Numbered from the stretch's first letter, positions 28,339-39,456 are shown. The stretch is 64,000 bases of DNA from JAVBLG01 sp031553655 (GCA_031553655.1 JAVBLG010000025.1:1-64000), one strand, 5' to 3'. Translations and numbers: made by a program. Notes: generated by a model from the letters alone, not told the origin.

Positions 28339-29994
28339 CTACACAGAAGATACGGCGGGAACGATGATGGGGTCCCGCTCCAGAACCTGACGGAAAAACC
28401 GCCGCAGGGAAAGGCGAATACCTTCTTTAAGCCTGTTGACGTCACCGTCATATTCCTCGATCTGATCCAGCACCAGGCATTTGGCATCTTCGAGCAGGTG
28501 ATCATAAATCTGCTCGAAGACAAAGCCCTTGGAAATCATTTGCGGCCCGTGCAAAATTGAGCCGGTGGCCGAGTCAATCACCAGCACCACCACAACCAGA
28601 CCTTCGCCGCCCAAGATATGGCGTTCTTTAAGCACGCTGTGGCCTACGTCGCCCACGCCCTTGCCGTCAACCATAATTTTGTCGGTATTGATTCGTTCTT
28701 CGCGGCGTATGCCCAACGGCAGCAGGGTAAGAGGCTCGCCGTCGGATAGCAGAATGGCGCATTCCGAAGGTACGCCGCAGTTCACAGCCAGGCGGGCATG
28801 CTTGACCAAATGCCGGTATTCTCCGTGTATGGGTACGAAAAGACGCGGTCTGACCGCCTTGATCATGGCCTGCAGCTCTTCTTTGTGGGCGTGGCCGGAG
28901 GCATGTATGGCCCCCATACTTTCATTGAAAACTTCCCCGCCGCTGCGAAAAACCTCATTTATGATGCGGCCTATGGCCTTGGCATTGCCCGGTATGATGC
29001 GCGAAGACATGGCCACAGTATCGCCCGGCATAATAGACAGCTGGCGATGCCCGCCCATAACCATGCGCGAGAGGGCGGAAAGCGGCTCGCCCTGGGCTCC
29101 GGTTACCAGCAGAACGGTTTTTTCCTGTGGAATATCCGGCACGCCGTTATAGGCATTGTGAAAATCGGGCGGCAGGCGCAAAAATCCGAGATCCCGCGCT
29201 TTTTCAATGTTGTTGGCCAATGATTTGCCGCTTATGACCACTGTGCGACCATACTTGCGCGAAAGATCGAAAACTTCCTGAATGCGATGAATATGGCTGG
29301 AAAAAAGAGTTATGATAATGCGCCCCGGCGCATTAGCGAAAAGATTGTCCAAAGATTCCATAACTTGGCGCTCGGAAAGCGAATGGCCCTCGCGCTCAAT
29401 ATTAGTGGAATCAGAAAGCAGCAGACGCACCCCGCGCTCTCCGGCGAATTCCTCGAACATGTTCATGTCGGTGCCGGGCCCGGCCAGAGGGTCGGGATCT
29501 ATTTTGAAGTCACCGCTGTGTATGATGCGCCCCACAGGGGTGTCGAAACCAAGGGCGAACCCTTCAGGGATGGAATGACACACAGGGAAGAAGCGACAAG
29601 AAAGGTCGCCCAGCTCCACCACGTCGCCCCCGCTCACCGGCAGAAGTTCCGCATAATCAAGCACGCCGTTTTCGCGCAGCTTATGCTCCACAAGGGCCAG
29701 AGTAAAGGAGGAGCCGTAAATTTTTACCCCTTTTACCAGAGGCACCAGCCAAGGCAACGCCCCGATATGGTCTTCATGTCCGTGGGTAAGAACTATGCCC
29801 AGCAGCTTGTCCTTCACCTTATGAACTTCTTCAAAATCGGGAATGATAACGTCTATGCCCAGATGATAATCATCGGGAAACATCAGCCCACAGTCAATCA
29901 TGACCACCCCGGCTGGAGTGGCCCACAATTGGCAGTTAAGCCCGATCTCTCCAAGGCCGCCAAGAGGGGTTATAGTTAGAAAAGTGTCATTCAT
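28339..29994 (-). CDS. rnj: Ribonuclease J
   Basis: Metallo-beta-lactamase endo/5'-exoribonuclease for mRNA decay and rRNA processing; 551 residues. The start TFLTITPLGGLGEIGLNCQL is canonical. The zinc-binding motif is HGHEDHIGALPWLV near residue 73, with SGDFKIDPDP and LLLSDSTNIEREGHS of the beta-lactamase/beta-CASP core. The beta-CASP region includes TLFSSHIHRIQEV, VTGAQGEPLSAL and HASGHAHKEELQ. The C-terminal domain starts near 450. ATG at 29994. It is convergent with the flagellin gene, with 88 bases between the stops, and is followed upstream on the same strand by a glycosyltransferase. Confidence 0.95.
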   Translation of the reverse strand: MNDTFLTITPLGGLGEIGLNCQLWATPAGVVMIDCGLMFPDDYHLGIDVIIPDFEEVHKVKDKLLGIVLTHGHEDHIGALPWLVPLVKGVKIYGSSFTLALVEHKLRENGVLDYAELLPVSGGDVVELGDLSCRFFPVCHSIPEGFALGFDTPVGRIIHSGDFKIDPDPLAGPGTDMNMFEEFAGERGVRLLLSDSTNIEREGHSLSERQVMESLDNLFANAPGRIIITLFSSHIHRIQEVFDLSRKYGRTVVISGKSLANNIEKARDLGFLRLPPDFHNAYNGVPDIPQEKTVLLVTGAQGEPLSALSRMVMGGHRQLSIMPGDTVAMSSRIIPGNAKAIGRIINEVFRSGGEVFNESMGAIHASGHAHKEELQAMIKAVRPRLFVPIHGEYRHLVKHARLAVNCGVPSECAILLSDGEPLTLLPLGIRREERINTDKIMVDGKGVGDVGHSVLKERHILGGEGLVVVVLVIDSATGSILHGPQMISKGFVFEQIYDHLLEDAKCLVLDQIEEYDGDVNRLKEGIRLSLRRFFRQVLERDPIIVPAVSSV

Positions 29995-30173
29995 GAAAAT
30001 ACTGTAACATTACGTTTTTGCGCTGGCAATGGGCGTTTGGGCCGCTATAATTCAGGAACGTCTCAAATGACGCTTTTCAGGTTAGCCAAACAGATTTAAT
30101 CTGGTTGCCGTTTACGTGTATGCATATATTTATTTACCATACATTACGCGTAGGTACTTACATATTGCTGACT

Positions 30174-31064
30174 TTAGAATTTCAGCCCGGTAAGATCAAC
30201 GGCCACAGAGTCGCTTCCGCAATCATAGGATATTTTTTTCATATATTCGTGTTGCAATTTGATGATGGGCAAATAGTTTTTATTCAAAAAAAATCTGAAC
30301 CTGCCGTCGCGTATTTCCTCAAGGTGGCGTCGCTCCACATATTTACCAAGTATTCCATGATCATACAAGAATTGATTGAGAACATAAATGCGTTCGGCAT
30401 CAGTTTTTTGCACGGCAAAACTTTTGGTGGCCTCATTCTCAGGGTTCAGATAATGCCGCTCGCGCCCCAGGTGCCGGATCAGGTTGTCCGGGGCATATCC
30501 CACAACATATCCGTGGCGCAACAGCCTGACGCTATAGTCCAAATCCTCGAAGCCGTACTTGCCGTAATCTTCGTTCCAAAAGCCGAATTCCTCGTGTATG
30601 CGCCTTGGTATCAGCACGCAGCCGCCATTGCACAGCCCGGAAGAAGAAATGAAGGGCTCTTCGCCATCAAGCATGATCAGCTCATGCTTGTATTGCCAAT
30701 CGCCATAAAGATAGCCCGCCTGCCCTACGCGATGGTACCGTTCGGCCAAACGGGCAAGATTGGCAAGCCAGCGCCCGTCGAGAATTTCGATGTCATTGTC
30801 CAGCTTTATATAATGATCGGCATCGGTGAGCGCCCAGCCCATGTTGGCGGCAATGGCCACCCCCATGTTGCGTTCCAACTCCACAAGCCGAGCATTGCCT
30901 CGTCCTTCAACAAAATGCCGAAGATACTCCACACTGCCGTCATGACTGCCGTTGTCGATTATGTTGACGAAAAATTCCCCTTCCGTTTTCGTAAACAGCG
31001 ATTCCAGGCATATTCTGGTCAATTTCAGACGATTGCAGGTAACTACTGTAATATTGGCGCGCAT
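30174..31064 (-). CDS. Family 2 glycosyltransferase
   Basis: GT-A fold sugar transferase of 296 residues with no membrane segment. The N-terminus MRANITVVTCNRLKLTRICL is typical of GT2, followed by VNIIDNGSHDGSVEYLRHF, a metal/nucleotide-sugar DxD-like site in YIKLDNDIEILD, and GFWNEDYGKYGFEDLDYSVR (the ED/acceptor region). Sugar and acceptor are unknown. It lies 179 bases upstream of rnj on the same strand and is divergent from trigger factor. Proximity to flagellin raises flagellin glycosylation as one option, but nothing in the sequence shows this. Confidence 0.9.
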   Translation of the reverse strand: MRANITVVTCNRLKLTRICLESLFTKTEGEFFVNIIDNGSHDGSVEYLRHFVEGRGNARLVELERNMGVAIAANMGWALTDADHYIKLDNDIEILDGRWLANLARLAERYHRVGQAGYLYGDWQYKHELIMLDGEEPFISSSGLCNGGCVLIPRRIHEEFGFWNEDYGKYGFEDLDYSVRLLRHGYVVGYAPDNLIRHLGRERHYLNPENEATKSFAVQKTDAERIYVLNQFLYDHGILGKYVERRHLEEIRDGRFRFFLNKNYLPIIKLQHEYMKKISYDCGSDSVAVDLTGLKF

Positions 31065-31337
31065 TTTTACCGTATGTGTTTGTGATCAGGTTTGTAATTC
31101 TTATGCAGCGAATTTTCTATACCAGCCCCGGCTATGGCGCACAACATAATTTAGAGGGTAGCTCGATTATCCGCGCCGGGTCGCGTCAGCCCCGATTCAA
31201 CAGGTTGACGCGGCCACATTTGCGGCAAGGTAAAACAACGCGCTACAATTCAATGGACAATGAGACAAAGTTATGCCAAAACTACACCGGTACAAGCATA
31301 AAGCCATCTCATTGCCATGAGACTGAAGGAGCATATA

Positions 31338-32666
31338 GTGGAATACAGCATAGAGAACATTTCTCCCACCAGAACGAAAGTCCTGATCACCGTCCCCACA
31401 GAGGAAGTGGAAGCGTCCATAATGGCCACGGCGGCCATGTACCGCACATCCGTACAGCTCGACGGATTCCGTAAAGGCAAGGCTCCGCTGTCGGTGATCG
31501 AATCTCGCTTCAAGGACAAGATCTACCAGGAAGCCAAGCAGGATCTCGTGAATGTGCATATCAACGACGTTCTGGGAGAACTTAAGGCCACCCCGCTTTC
31601 CGGCATAGATTTTGACGGAAACGATTTTGTGCGTGGCGAGCCCTATGCCTACAGCATAAGCTTTGAGGTGTTGCCCACATTTGAAGTGCCCAGCTACGAG
31701 GGCATGGAAGTGGAGCAGGAAAAAGCCGAGGAAAACGAGGCTGAAGTGGAAGAAGTGCTCGGCCGCATCCGCCGCAACGCGGCAAAGCTTGAACCGGCCG
31801 AAGGCATGGGGCCGGCTGTTGACGGCCAGGTGGCGGAGCTTGATTTTTCCGCTTACAAAGACGGCCAGCCCATGGAAGGCATTTCCGCGCAGAATTTCCA
31901 ACTCAGCGTGGGCGAAAAGCAGGCTCTGGAAGAATTTGAAAATCTGGTGAAGACCGCGCCCATCGGTCAGGAAACCGAAGGGGAAGTCACTTTCCCCGAA
32001 GATTTCATCGCCAAAGACGTGGCCGGCCAGACCGTTACCATGAAGGTAAGGGTGCATGCCATAAAAGATCGGGTGCTGCCCGAGGTGAATGACGAATTCG
32101 CCAAAGGTCTCGGCTTTGAAAGCGCGGATAAATTGAGCGACGCCATCAGACAATCTTCGGTAAAGAGCCGTGAAAATCTCTACAAGGCTTCCGCGCAGAA
32201 GGATCTTCTTGATCGTCTGCTCAAAATGGCTGATTTTCCCCTGCCCGACGCCACCGTTGACGTGTGCATGAAAAGCCTGATGGTAGATATGCGCGAACGC
32301 CTTGAACGCCAGGGCAAAAGCCTTGCTTCCACCGGCAAAAGCATGGAAGAAATCAGGGAAGAGCTGAGGCCCAGGGCCGAATCCATGGCCAGATCTCAGG
32401 TATTTCTGCTTTGCGTAGCCAAAAAAGAAAATATTGATGCTTCGGAAGACGAAGTAAACCAGCGTGTTATGCGCATGGCCAGCCAGCAGGGCGAAAATTT
32501 CCGGGATTTTAAGGATTCTTTGGTCAGATCCGGGGTTATTTTCCATATTCGCGACAGCATTTTGGCCGACAAGGCCATGGACACCATTTATGACAAGGCC
32601 AATGTAACCATGGTGGAGGCCAAAAAGCCTGAGGAAAAGACCGAAGAGGCGGAAAAGGCCGAATAA
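31338..32666 (+). CDS. tig: Trigger factor
   Basis: Ribosome-bound chaperone and peptidyl-prolyl isomerase; 442 residues. The N-terminal ribosome-binding domain has the GFRKGKAP signature near 40. An FKBP-like PPIase domain follows (about 150-240, VDGQVAELDFSAYKDGQPME and VGEKQALEEFENLV), then a helical C-terminal chaperone domain ending in an acidic/lysine tail. GTG at 31338 is chosen because AAGGAG precedes it by 5 bases and the product begins VEYSIENISPTRTKV, as in the family; an ATG 21 bases upstream would sit on top of the ribosome-binding site. The 273 bases upstream contain no other gene. It heads the tig-clpP-clpX-lon cluster. Confidence 0.95.
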   Translation: MEYSIENISPTRTKVLITVPTEEVEASIMATAAMYRTSVQLDGFRKGKAPLSVIESRFKDKIYQEAKQDLVNVHINDVLGELKATPLSGIDFDGNDFVRGEPYAYSISFEVLPTFEVPSYEGMEVEQEKAEENEAEVEEVLGRIRRNAAKLEPAEGMGPAVDGQVAELDFSAYKDGQPMEGISAQNFQLSVGEKQALEEFENLVKTAPIGQETEGEVTFPEDFIAKDVAGQTVTMKVRVHAIKDRVLPEVNDEFAKGLGFESADKLSDAIRQSSVKSRENLYKASAQKDLLDRLLKMADFPLPDATVDVCMKSLMVDMRERLERQGKSLASTGKSMEEIREELRPRAESMARSQVFLLCVAKKENIDASEDEVNQRVMRMASQQGENFRDFKDSLVRSGVIFHIRDSILADKAMDTIYDKANVTMVEAKKPEEKTEEAEKAE

Positions 32667-32954
32667 AGCCTGGTCCCTCTCCACTTGGAATAATTTTTCC
32701 GGCACTTGGGGCCTGTCTGCGTTGCGCTTTTTTGCCGTTGACGTCGACAGGCCCTCAGGGCTGGTAAACAGTTGGCGAAGCCAACAACCGGAGCTTGCGA
32801 AGCAGGCTGCCGGCCAGAGTTTCCTCCCGAGTTGCTGCTCCACGCTCACCAATCTCGCGGTATTTTCGGCCCGCCGCTATTGTCAATTGCCGCAACCGCC
32901 TTATTTTACGAAAAGCGTGTCTTCTTTCGCATAACTTACAAGGAGTTCCCCCAC
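32667..32954. other. tig-clpP intergenic region with hairpins
   Basis: No gene is seen in 288 bases. GGGCCTGTC / GACAGGCCC (about 32710-32756) forms a long-loop hairpin that may terminate tig. GTTGGC-GAA-GCCAAC (32771-32785) and a CCGG-rich hairpin (32788-32813) follow. The clpP ribosome-binding site AAGGAG lies at 32939. Confidence 0.5.
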
Positions 32955-33563
32955 ATGCCTTCAGTGCCTATAGTAATAGAAACAACCGGCCGCAGCGAGC
33001 GCGCCTACGACATATATTCAAGGCTGCTCAAAGACCGGATCATTCTCCTTACCACCGAAGTTAACGAGTATGTATCTTCATTGATTTGCGCCCAGCTGCT
33101 TTTTCTGGAATCGCAGGATCCGGAAAAGGAAATCAGTTTCTACATCAATTCGCCCGGCGGCTCGGTAACTGACGGTCTGGCTATATATGACACCATGCGC
33201 TACATAACCTCGCCGGTTTCCACCCTGTGCATGGGCCGCGCCGCCAGCATGGGCGCGTTTCTGCTCTCGGCCGGCGAACCTGGTATGCGCTTTGCATTAC
33301 CTAATAGCCAGATAATGATCCATCAGCCTTCGGGCGGATTCAGAGGTCAGGCTTCCGACATCGACATACAGGCGCGCGAAGTGCTGCGCTTGAAAAAGCG
33401 TCTCAACGAGCTCATGTCCGAGCACACTGGCCAGAGCATTGAGCGGATTACCACCGACACGGAACGCGACAATTTTATGACGGCGGAAGAAGCCAAAAAT
33501 TACGGGCTGATTGACCGCATCCTGGTTTCCAGGCGCGACATGGAAAGCCCCGGCAAAAAATAA
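32955..33563 (+). CDS. clpP: ATP-dependent Clp protease proteolytic subunit
   Basis: Serine protease subunit that forms a barrel and works with ClpX; 202 residues. The start [20 protein letters not shown] is canonical, and [20 protein letters not shown] follows. The catalytic serine is in [14 protein letters not shown], the histidine in [12 protein letters not shown] and the aspartate in [17 protein letters not shown] at 32955 is used because AAGGAG precedes it; the open frame upstream is not family sequence. clpX follows after 46 bases that contain an inverted copy of the 27-base repeat. Confidence 0.97.
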   Translation: MPSVPIVIETTGRSERAYDIYSRLLKDRIILLTTEVNEYVSSLICAQLLFLESQDPEKEISFYINSPGGSVTDGLAIYDTMRYITSPVSTLCMGRAASMGAFLLSAGEPGMRFALPNSQIMIHQPSGGFRGQASDIDIQAREVLRLKKRLNELMSEHTGQSIERITTDTERDNFMTAEEAKNYGLIDRILVSRRDMESPGKK

Positions 33564-33568
33564 TTTTA

Positions 33569-33595
33569 TCAAATTTTCCTTTATGGTCTGAAACC
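33569..33595 (-). repeat. Dispersed 27-base repeat, copy B (inverted)
   Basis: The reverse complement matches 3041-3067 with one mismatch. Here it lies antisense between clpP and clpX, so its AAGGAA is not a ribosome-binding site for any recognised gene. Confidence 0.75.
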
Positions 33596-33609
33596 TAAGA
33601 TAGCCCATT

Positions 33610-34866
33610 ATGAGCAAAATGAAAAATAAGAACGACAATTCCGTACGCTGCTCTTTCTGCGGAAAGGGCGAATTTGAAGTCAATCATCTCATTGTCAAGG
33701 ACAACGCCTATATCTGCGATACATGCGTAAAAGCCTGCAACGAGATTATCGCCCAGGAATCCCTGAACGGCAAAAAGGAAGAAATCGAGCGGCTGCTCAC
33801 CCCGCAAGAACTCAAAGAGCGGCTTGATGAATATGTGATCGGACAAAATGAGGCCAAAAAAATTCTGGCCGTGGCCGTGCACAATCACTACAAGCGCATT
33901 TTGTACAGTTCCGGCCCCACCGACGTGGAACTGGAAAAGAGCAATATCATGCTTGTGGGCCCCAGCGGCAGCGGTAAAACCCTGCTGGCCAAAACCCTGG
34001 CCAGGGTGCTCAAGGTGCCTTTTGCCATAGCCGACGCGACAACCCTCACCGAAGCCGGGTATGTGGGCGAAGATGTTGAAAATATTCTGGTACAGCTGTT
34101 GCAAAACGCCGACTATGACCTTGCCAGCGCCAGCAAGGGCATTATTTATATTGATGAGATAGACAAAATATCGCGTAAGGGCGACGGCCCGTCCATAACT
34201 CGCGACGTTTCCGGCGAAGGCGTGCAACAGGCCCTGCTCAAGATCATTGAGGGCACCGAGGCCAACATTCCGCCCAAGGGTGGCCGAAAGCACCCGCAGC
34301 AGGAATTTATCCGCATGGATACGGGCAATATTCTGTTCATTGTGGGCGGGGCCTTTATCGGACTGGATAAAATTGTGGAGCAGCGCGTACGCGGCGGATC
34401 CATGGGTTTTGGGGCCAATGTGCGATCAAGCAAGGATATGTCCCTTACTGAGCTGCTCGACAAGGTACACCCGGCGGATCTGGTTCAGTTTGGGCTTATC
34501 CCCGAATTTGTGGGCCGCGTGCCGGTGATTACCCATGTGGACGAGCTTAGTGAAGAAGACTTGATCCGCATTCTCACCGAACCCAAAAATGCCTTGGTCC
34601 GCCAGTATCAAAAACTTTTTGAAATGGATAAAATAGGCCTGCGCTTTACCACCAATGCCTTGAAGAGCATCGCGGCCAAGGCCATAGAGCGCAAAACCGG
34701 AGCGCGCGGGCTGCGCAATGTTATGGAAAAAATGATGCTGGACATCATGTATCGCCTGCCGTCAATCAAGGGCGTGAAAGAATGCGTGATCAACCGCGCT
34801 GTAATTGAACATGGCAAAGAGCCGTTGCTTATTTTTGAAACGGACGAAGAGCGGGCGGCAAGCTAG
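33610..34866 (+). CDS. clpX: ATP-dependent Clp protease ATP-binding subunit ClpX
   Basis: AAA+ unfoldase that feeds ClpP; 418 residues. The N-terminal zinc-binding domain is [16 protein letters not shown] with a second pair CDTCVKAC. Walker A is [12 protein letters not shown] near residue 117, Walker [11 protein letters not shown] near 178, followed by the pore and sensor regions and [19 protein letters not shown]. The ClpP-contact loop type IGF appears as FIGLDK here, a slightly variant form. The start at 33610 follows AAGATAGCCCATT, a weak ribosome-binding site, so it may be coupled to clpP. Lon follows after 94 AT-rich bases. Confidence 0.96.
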   Translation: MSKMKNKNDNSVRCSFCGKGEFEVNHLIVKDNAYICDTCVKACNEIIAQESLNGKKEEIERLLTPQELKERLDEYVIGQNEAKKILAVAVHNHYKRILYSSGPTDVELEKSNIMLVGPSGSGKTLLAKTLARVLKVPFAIADATTLTEAGYVGEDVENILVQLLQNADYDLASASKGIIYIDEIDKISRKGDGPSITRDVSGEGVQQALLKIIEGTEANIPPKGGRKHPQQEFIRMDTGNILFIVGGAFIGLDKIVEQRVRGGSMGFGANVRSSKDMSLTELLDKVHPADLVQFGLIPEFVGRVPVITHVDELSEEDLIRILTEPKNALVRQYQKLFEMDKIGLRFTTNALKSIAAKAIERKTGARGLRNVMEKMMLDIMYRLPSIKGVKECVINRAVIEHGKEPLLIFETDEERAAS

Positions 34867-34960
34867 ACGATAAATCATCTAATTGCAATGTAACGTAAAT
34901 CGCGCATATTTTTATATAGAGTTATATTTTGTTTTTTTGAGGATTCAAGGAGTATAATTA

Positions 34961-37414
34961 ATGGCCGACTTTGTTATATCCGGCGGAGCGGGCACTCTTG
35001 AGCTGCCGCGCATGTCTCTGCGGGAAGTGGTTATGTTTCCTCGTTCGATCATGCCGCTTTTTGTGGGTCGCGACGCTTCGATAAGGGCCATAGAGGCCGG
35101 CATGGCCAGCTATGGCAAAAGAATTTTCCTGGTGGCCCAAAAAGAGCCGGACATGGAAAAACCCGGTTCCGAAGATTTGTACGAAGTGGGCGTGGTATGC
35201 AAAATTTTGCAGCTCATGCGCCTGCCCGACGGCACGATCAAGGCCCTTTTCGAAGGGCTGTACCGGGCCAGATGGGATGGGACGCCCGCTGCCGACAACT
35301 ACACTGACGCCTCTTTCCCCAGGGTGCTGATAACACAGATCCCCGAGGAAAATATCCCTTCACCCGAAATTGAGGCCATGACCCGTGCCGTGCATGAGGC
35401 GCTGGAAGAATACAGCAAGACCAACAAGCGCCTGCCTCAGGAAGCGTTATTGGCCATTATGGCCCTGCAGGACCCCGGACATCTGGCCGACGCCATTATG
35501 CCCCACCTCAAGCTGGACTATCGCAAGAAGCAGGAAGTTCTGGAAATATCTTCGGTGCCGGAACGCCTCAATTTGGTGTATGAGCTTTTGCGCGGCGAAA
35601 TCGCTGTTTCCTCTCTGGAAAAAAATATCAAGGGCCGCGTAAAAAGCCAGATGGAGCGCAATCAGCGCGAATACTATCTGAACGAGCAGATGAAGGCCAT
35701 TCATAAAGAAATGGGGCGCGATGACGACCCCCAGGCCGAAGCCGCGGAGCTTGAGCAGCGCCTCAAAGACCGTGACATGCCCGACGAGGCCAGGGAAAAA
35801 GGCCTGCGTGAAGTAAAAAAATTGCGCACCATGCCTACTTCGTCGGCGGAATACACCGTTGTGCGCAACTATATTGACTGGATTCTTGATCTGCCCTGGA
35901 ACACGCTGAAAGAAATAGATATAGAGATCGACAGCGCCAGAAAAATTCTGGACAACGACCATTACGGCCTGGAAAAGCCGAAAGAGCGCATACTCGAATA
36001 TCTGGCGGTGCAAAAGCTCTCCAAGGGCTTGCGCGGCCCAATTTTGTGCTTTGTGGGCCCGCCCGGTGTGGGAAAAACGTCTCTGGCCAAATCTGTGGCC
36101 AAGGCCACCGGGCGCGATTTTGTGCGTCTTTCCTTGGGCGGAGTGCGCGACGAAGCTGAGGTGCGCGGACACAGGCGCACCTATGTAGGCGCTCTGCCGG
36201 GCAAAATCATTCAGTCGCTGCGCCGGGTGAAATTTAACAATCCACTGTTCTGCCTTGATGAAATAGACAAGATGAGCGCCGACTTCCGCGGCGATCCGGC
36301 TTCGGCCCTGCTTGAAGTACTCGACCCCGAGCAGAACAATACCTTCATGGATCACTATCTCGATCTGGAATATGATCTGTCCAAGATATTCTTCATAACC
36401 ACAGCCAACTCGCTGCACACCATACCGCCAGCTCTGCAGGACCGTCTGGAGATCATTGAGCTTTCAAGCTATCTGGAAACGGAAAAACGGCGTATCGCTC
36501 GCCAGTTCCTGTTGCCCAAGCAAGTTGAAATGCACGGGCTTAAACCCGAAAATATCAAAATTTCGGACAATGCCCTCAACGAATTAATCCGTCACTATAC
36601 CCGCGAGGCCGGAGTGCGCAACATGGAGCGCGAAATAGCCTCGTTGTGCCGCAAAACCGCCATCAAGCTGGTGGAAGAGAATGATCTGGAAAAATGTGTC
36701 AGCGTAACACAGCAGAACCTAAACTCCTTCCTTGGGGTGAAAAAATACCGTCTCGACGAGCGTGAGGCTGAGCCGCAGATCGGGGTTTGCACCGGACTGG
36801 CCTATAACCAGCGCGGCGGCGAAATTCTTATGGTCGAAACCTCGCTCATGCCGGGGGGCGGGCATGTATCCACCACTGGCCAGTTGGGCGAAGTAATGAC
36901 TGAATCGGCAAAAGCCGCCCTTACCTATGTGCGTTCCAGAGCCGAGCTGCTCGGGCTTGACCCGCGCTTCCACCGCAAGGTGGACATACATGTGCATGTG
37001 CCTTCAGGGGCCACGCCCAAAGACGGACCTTCGGCTGGAATAACTATTGCAACGTCAATCACATCCGCCCTGTTGGGCATTCCGGTGCGTAACGACGTGG
37101 CCATGACCGGCGAAATATCGTTGCGCGGGCGAGTACTGCCCATAGGCGGCCTGCGCGAAAAACTGCTTGCGGCGCGGCGCAGCGGCATAACCAAGGTGAT
37201 TATGCCGCGCGACAATGAGAAGGATTTGAAGGAAGTTCCCGAAGAAATACTCAAAGATCTTGCCATTGTCTTCGTGGAGCATGTTGACGAGGTACTGCCT
37301 GAGGCCCTGGCGGCCAGCTCTGAGGAAATATTTTCCGGTCGCGCAACCTGCCAACCCTTTGCCGCTTCCTTGCGCAAGGAAAAGCAGGTTGAGCGTTCCG
37401 CACCGGCGCAATAA
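34961..37414 (+). CDS. lon: ATP-dependent protease Lon
   Basis: Homohexameric AAA+ serine protease that degrades misfolded and regulatory proteins; 817 residues. The N-terminal LON substrate domain ([20 protein letters not shown]) runs to about residue 200. A helical region follows, then the ATPase with Walker [13 protein letters not shown] near 364 and Walker [12 protein letters not shown]. The protease domain holds the catalytic serine in PKDGPSAGI and lysine in [15 protein letters not shown] at 34961 follows AAGGAG. A perfect terminator follows the gene. Confidence 0.97.
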   Translation: MADFVISGGAGTLELPRMSLREVVMFPRSIMPLFVGRDASIRAIEAGMASYGKRIFLVAQKEPDMEKPGSEDLYEVGVVCKILQLMRLPDGTIKALFEGLYRARWDGTPAADNYTDASFPRVLITQIPEENIPSPEIEAMTRAVHEALEEYSKTNKRLPQEALLAIMALQDPGHLADAIMPHLKLDYRKKQEVLEISSVPERLNLVYELLRGEIAVSSLEKNIKGRVKSQMERNQREYYLNEQMKAIHKEMGRDDDPQAEAAELEQRLKDRDMPDEAREKGLREVKKLRTMPTSSAEYTVVRNYIDWILDLPWNTLKEIDIEIDSARKILDNDHYGLEKPKERILEYLAVQKLSKGLRGPILCFVGPPGVGKTSLAKSVAKATGRDFVRLSLGGVRDEAEVRGHRRTYVGALPGKIIQSLRRVKFNNPLFCLDEIDKMSADFRGDPASALLEVLDPEQNNTFMDHYLDLEYDLSKIFFITTANSLHTIPPALQDRLEIIELSSYLETEKRRIARQFLLPKQVEMHGLKPENIKISDNALNELIRHYTREAGVRNMEREIASLCRKTAIKLVEENDLEKCVSVTQQNLNSFLGVKKYRLDEREAEPQIGVCTGLAYNQRGGEILMVETSLMPGGGHVSTTGQLGEVMTESAKAALTYVRSRAELLGLDPRFHRKVDIHVHVPSGATPKDGPSAGITIATSITSALLGIPVRNDVAMTGEISLRGRVLPIGGLREKLLAARRSGITKVIMPRDNEKDLKEVPEEILKDLAIVFVEHVDEVLPEALAASSEEIFSGRATCQPFAASLRKEKQVERSAPAQ

Positions 37415-37443
37415 TTCCTGAAGCTGAACACGAATAAAAACGT

Positions 37444-37480
37444 GGCCGCATGAATATATTGCATATTCATGCGGCCTTTT
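37444..37480 (+). terminator. Terminator after lon
   Basis: Perfect 14-base stem GGCCGCATGAATAT / ATATTCATGCGGCC with a 5-base loop, followed by TTTTG. Confidence 0.9.
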
Positions 37481-37509
37481 GTCAAAGTAACATATTATAA
37501 CGATGTGCC

Positions 37510-39456
37510 ATGGAACTTGACGTTGATTTTCTACGCGGAACCATCAACTCGATGCGCTCCGGTTTTGGGGTTTACAGACCTGTCAGAGATAAAAGCAATA
37601 ATATTATCCGCTTTGACGTGCTGTACGAAAACAGAGAAGCGGGACGTCTGCCCCTGCGAGCTTTTTTGCGGGCCGCGGCCAAGGCCGGAACAGGCATGGA
37701 ATTTTTCGCCATGTTGGCCAAGGTAGCCGAAACAGGCCGCAATCCGCGCAAAAGCCTGCGCCTTTCCTTCAGCGGCGGCCCGCCCAGAACATTTTCTTTC
37801 AACTGCTCACGGTACAAAGACAGCGTGGTGGTTATATGGCATGAGGCGTCTTCCAGAAGCGCTGAGACGCACGGCGACGACATGGCCACCCAGGCTGGAA
37901 TAGAGGCCGGACTACGAAAAGCCTATAAAGATCTGGAAACAGTGCTTGACGCCAACCCCGCCCCCATATGCGTAATCAGCAACGGTGAAGGGCGCATTCT
38001 GGGCAGCAATCCCGCGTTTGCCAGACTATGTTCGCTGAAGAACCCGGACGACGCCTACAAGGCTCCGGTGAGCAGTTTTTTTCGCCTCAACACCCCTAAG
38101 AGCCCCGAATCGCTCATCGACAAGCTGCGTAAGGCCAGACATCTCAACCTGAGCATGCTTAAGATGGACGGCACCTTCATTGACGTGGAGATCATTTCCC
38201 AGCCGCTTGTTTACCGCGAGCAAGACGCCATTGCCATTTACTGCCTGGATCTCACGGAACGCAACGTGCGCGAGGAAGCACTGCGTAAAACGGTTCTGGC
38301 GGCGGAAGAGGCCTCACGGATGAAGTCCGTTTTCCTGGCCAACCTCAGCCATGAAGTACGGGCCCCGCTTAACGGGGTAATCGGTTTTGTCGCTTTGGCT
38401 CTTGACGATGAAATTGTTTCGGAAAAGGCCAGGGAATATCTGGAAAAAATAAAATTCAGCGCCGAAGGTGTGCTTCAAGTCATCAACGACATTCTGGACA
38501 TTTCCAGGTTGGAAGCGGGCAAAATAGCCTTGGAAACCATACCTTTTGACCTGCGGGAAGTGCTCAGCCACTGCGAAACGGTCAGCAGCGCGCGGGCCGC
38601 GGAAAAAGGATTGAACCTCAGCGTGTACTTCGAATCCCTGGGAGGCAGGATTTTGCTTGGGGATCAGGTCAAGCTGCGCCAGGTGCTGCTCAATCTGCTC
38701 TCTAACGCCATAAAATTTACGGAACACGGCATAGTCAAGCTCACGGCCATTGCCAGAGAATCGGAGGGAGGCACCGTTACCATAGTGTTTTCGGTGCGCG
38801 ACAGCGGCGTGGGCATTCCTTCGGAACAGCTCGACAATATATTTGACCCCTCACTCAACAAAGAAAAGGGTACCACCAGCAAGTTCGGCGGCACCGGCTT
38901 CGGTCTCGGCATAACCAAGGCCCTTGTGGAACTGATGGGCGGAAACTTGATTGCCGAAAGCCTGACCGGAGTAGGCAGCAAGTTCAGCTTTACCCTCAAG
39001 TTTGAAACCATCGACGCCCCGGAAAGAGAAATTGATGACGAAGCCGGGCTTCCCGAAGAATACAAAAGGCCGCGCTTCTCCGGCAATGTTCTTATTTTTG
39101 AAGATAATTCCATAAGCCAGCAAGTAATCAGAGAACATCTGACCAGGGTGGGCATCAATGCGGTGGTTGTTGCCAACGGCAAAAAAGGAGTGGAACTGGT
39201 CAAGGAGCAGATGCTGAAAGGAGAGTCTTTCGACCTGATCTTTATGGATGTGCAGCTGCTGGCAATGGACGGCATCACCGCCACGCGCGCCCTGCGGGAA
39301 ATGGGCTGCAAAACGCCTATAATAGCCATGACTGCCAATGCCATGAGCGAAGATAGGGAAAACAGTCTGGAAGCAGGCATGGACGATCACATGACCAAAC
39401 CCTTCAAGGCTGTGGATTTGTGGGGAGTTTTACGTAAATATATAAAAACAATATAA
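37510..39456 (+). CDS. Soluble hybrid sensor histidine kinase with receiver domain
   Basis: Two-component sensor of 648 residues with no membrane segment. Residues about 1-115 look like a degenerate PAS-type domain. A clear PAS follows (about 140-250, VLDANPAPICVISNGEGRIL). The HisKA H-box is FLANLSHEVRAPLNGVIGF near 280. HATPase boxes are NLLSNAIKFTEHG (N), DSGVGIPSEQ (G1) and FGGTGFGLGI (G2). The receiver domain (about 528-645) has the acidic pair FEDN, the phosphoacceptor in LIFMDVQLLAMDGITATRAL and the lysine in MTKPFK. MDVQLLAMDG replaces the usual MDVQMPxMDG, losing the proline. No cognate regulator is adjacent; signal unknown. Confidence 0.93.
   Translation: MELDVDFLRGTINSMRSGFGVYRPVRDKSNNIIRFDVLYENREAGRLPLRAFLRAAAKAGTGMEFFAMLAKVAETGRNPRKSLRLSFSGGPPRTFSFNCSRYKDSVVVIWHEASSRSAETHGDDMATQAGIEAGLRKAYKDLETVLDANPAPICVISNGEGRILGSNPAFARLCSLKNPDDAYKAPVSSFFRLNTPKSPESLIDKLRKARHLNLSMLKMDGTFIDVEIISQPLVYREQDAIAIYCLDLTERNVREEALRKTVLAAEEASRMKSVFLANLSHEVRAPLNGVIGFVALALDDEIVSEKAREYLEKIKFSAEGVLQVINDILDISRLEAGKIALETIPFDLREVLSHCETVSSARAAEKGLNLSVYFESLGGRILLGDQVKLRQVLLNLLSNAIKFTEHGIVKLTAIARESEGGTVTIVFSVRDSGVGIPSEQLDNIFDPSLNKEKGTTSKFGGTGFGLGITKALVELMGGNLIAESLTGVGSKFSFTLKFETIDAPEREIDDEAGLPEEYKRPRFSGNVLIFEDNSISQQVIREHLTRVGINAVVVANGKKGVELVKEQMLKGESFDLIFMDVQLLAMDGITATRALREMGCKTPIIAMTANAMSEDRENSLEAGMDDHMTKPFKAVDLWGVLRKYIKTI

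Noticed and set aside
31197..32852. A 551-residue open frame antisense to trigger factor
   Set aside because: Low-complexity H/G/F-rich product typical of a shadow frame; tig is unambiguous.
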